Source: Pisaster brevispinus
Lineage: Eukaryota; Echinodermata; Asteroidea; Forcipulatida; Asteriidae
Reading direction: 5' to 3'
DNA length: 64,000 nt
Assembly: GCA_023634235.1 (NCBI GenBank)
Contig: JAMKCF010000001.1
Coordinates: 3,095,606-3,159,605, forward strand
Each line of letters opens with the position of its first letter. Positions within the stretch are counted from its first letter, which is position 1. The position numbers and the translations under genes are program-made. Below, in pieces: positions 63,903 to 64,000 of the stretch. The notes under the pieces are model-generated. The model did not search any database. It was given only the letters and a program-made list of their open reading frames with translations, and was not told where the DNA came from.

Positions 63903-64000
63903 GGTGGCGGCAGACTTACCAGGTAACTTTCTATTGTTAACGTAGTTCTGAGCATGCGCACATTAACGAGAACAATGGATTGCCTGGTAAGTCTGCTGCC
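63903..64000. mobile_element. Foldback MITE at window edge (23272 family)
   Basis: GGCGGCAGACTTACCAGGTAA and TTGCCTGGTAAGTCTGCTGCC around ATGCGCACATTAACG. The window stops at its right terminus, so the flank cannot be checked. Confidence 0.75.

Noticed and set aside
60000..64000. More 5' exons of the GABA-B receptor
   Set aside because: I looked on the minus strand for the preceding Venus-flytrap segment and saw only LINE and MITE sequence; the exons probably lie beyond 64000.

Overview
This is eukaryotic, intron-rich, repeat-dense animal nuclear DNA. Both protein-coding genes I could reconstruct are on the minus strand and best match deuterostome proteins. The MITE and tRNA-SINE families here, especially those with GGGCCCAATTTCAT ends and stacked TGCTTAAGCA motifs, resemble repeats I associate with echinoderms such as sea stars. 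That assignment is an inference from pattern memory. Short TTAGGG-like tracts are consistent with metazoan telomere sequence but not diagnostic.

Layout. 1-5018: 3' flank of the first gene, holding a decayed retroelement gag-like reading frame (1069-1913), several foldback MITEs and a 449-bp element with a perfect 9-bp target duplication. 5019-19913 (minus): a complete ten-exon gene for the Holliday-junction resolvase GEN1. Its splice phases all agree and give 1,190 codons plus stop. 19914-24842: GEN1 5' flank and intergenic DNA. 24843-59961 (minus): the last fifteen coding exons (809 residues) of a GABA-B receptor subunit of the GABBR2 type. They cover the C-terminal part of the Venus-flytrap domain, all seven transmembrane helices, a coiled coil and a cytoplasmic tail. 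The signal peptide and first part of the ligand-binding domain must lie beyond position 64000. 59962-64000: upstream intron with two decayed LINEs and nested MITEs.

The two genes lie in the same orientation, with GEN1 downstream of the receptor gene and about 4.9 kb between their coding parts. They are functionally unrelated: GEN1 is a nuclear DNA-repair nuclease, and the receptor is a plasma-membrane G-protein-coupled subunit.

The accessory content is a crowded set of transposons. It includes a piggyBac derivative with TTAA duplications, a 964-bp TA-flanked pogo/Tc1-like element, three copies of a long-TIR element, a hAT-like MITE inside a microsatellite, and a 139-bp MITE inside a LINE. 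There are also tRNA-headed SINEs, a head-to-head tRNA-like palindrome, several minisatellites, a roughly 0.9-kb satellite-like block and interstitial telomere-like tracts. I found no conventional tRNA or rRNA gene, no CRISPR and no convincing new multi-gene system. The most notable items are lineage-specific GEN1 features (an Arg-Gly-rich insert in the nuclease domain, a duplicated acidic motif in the tail, and a TISU-like upstream ORF ending 2 nt before the start codon) and the well-delimited non-autonomous transposons.
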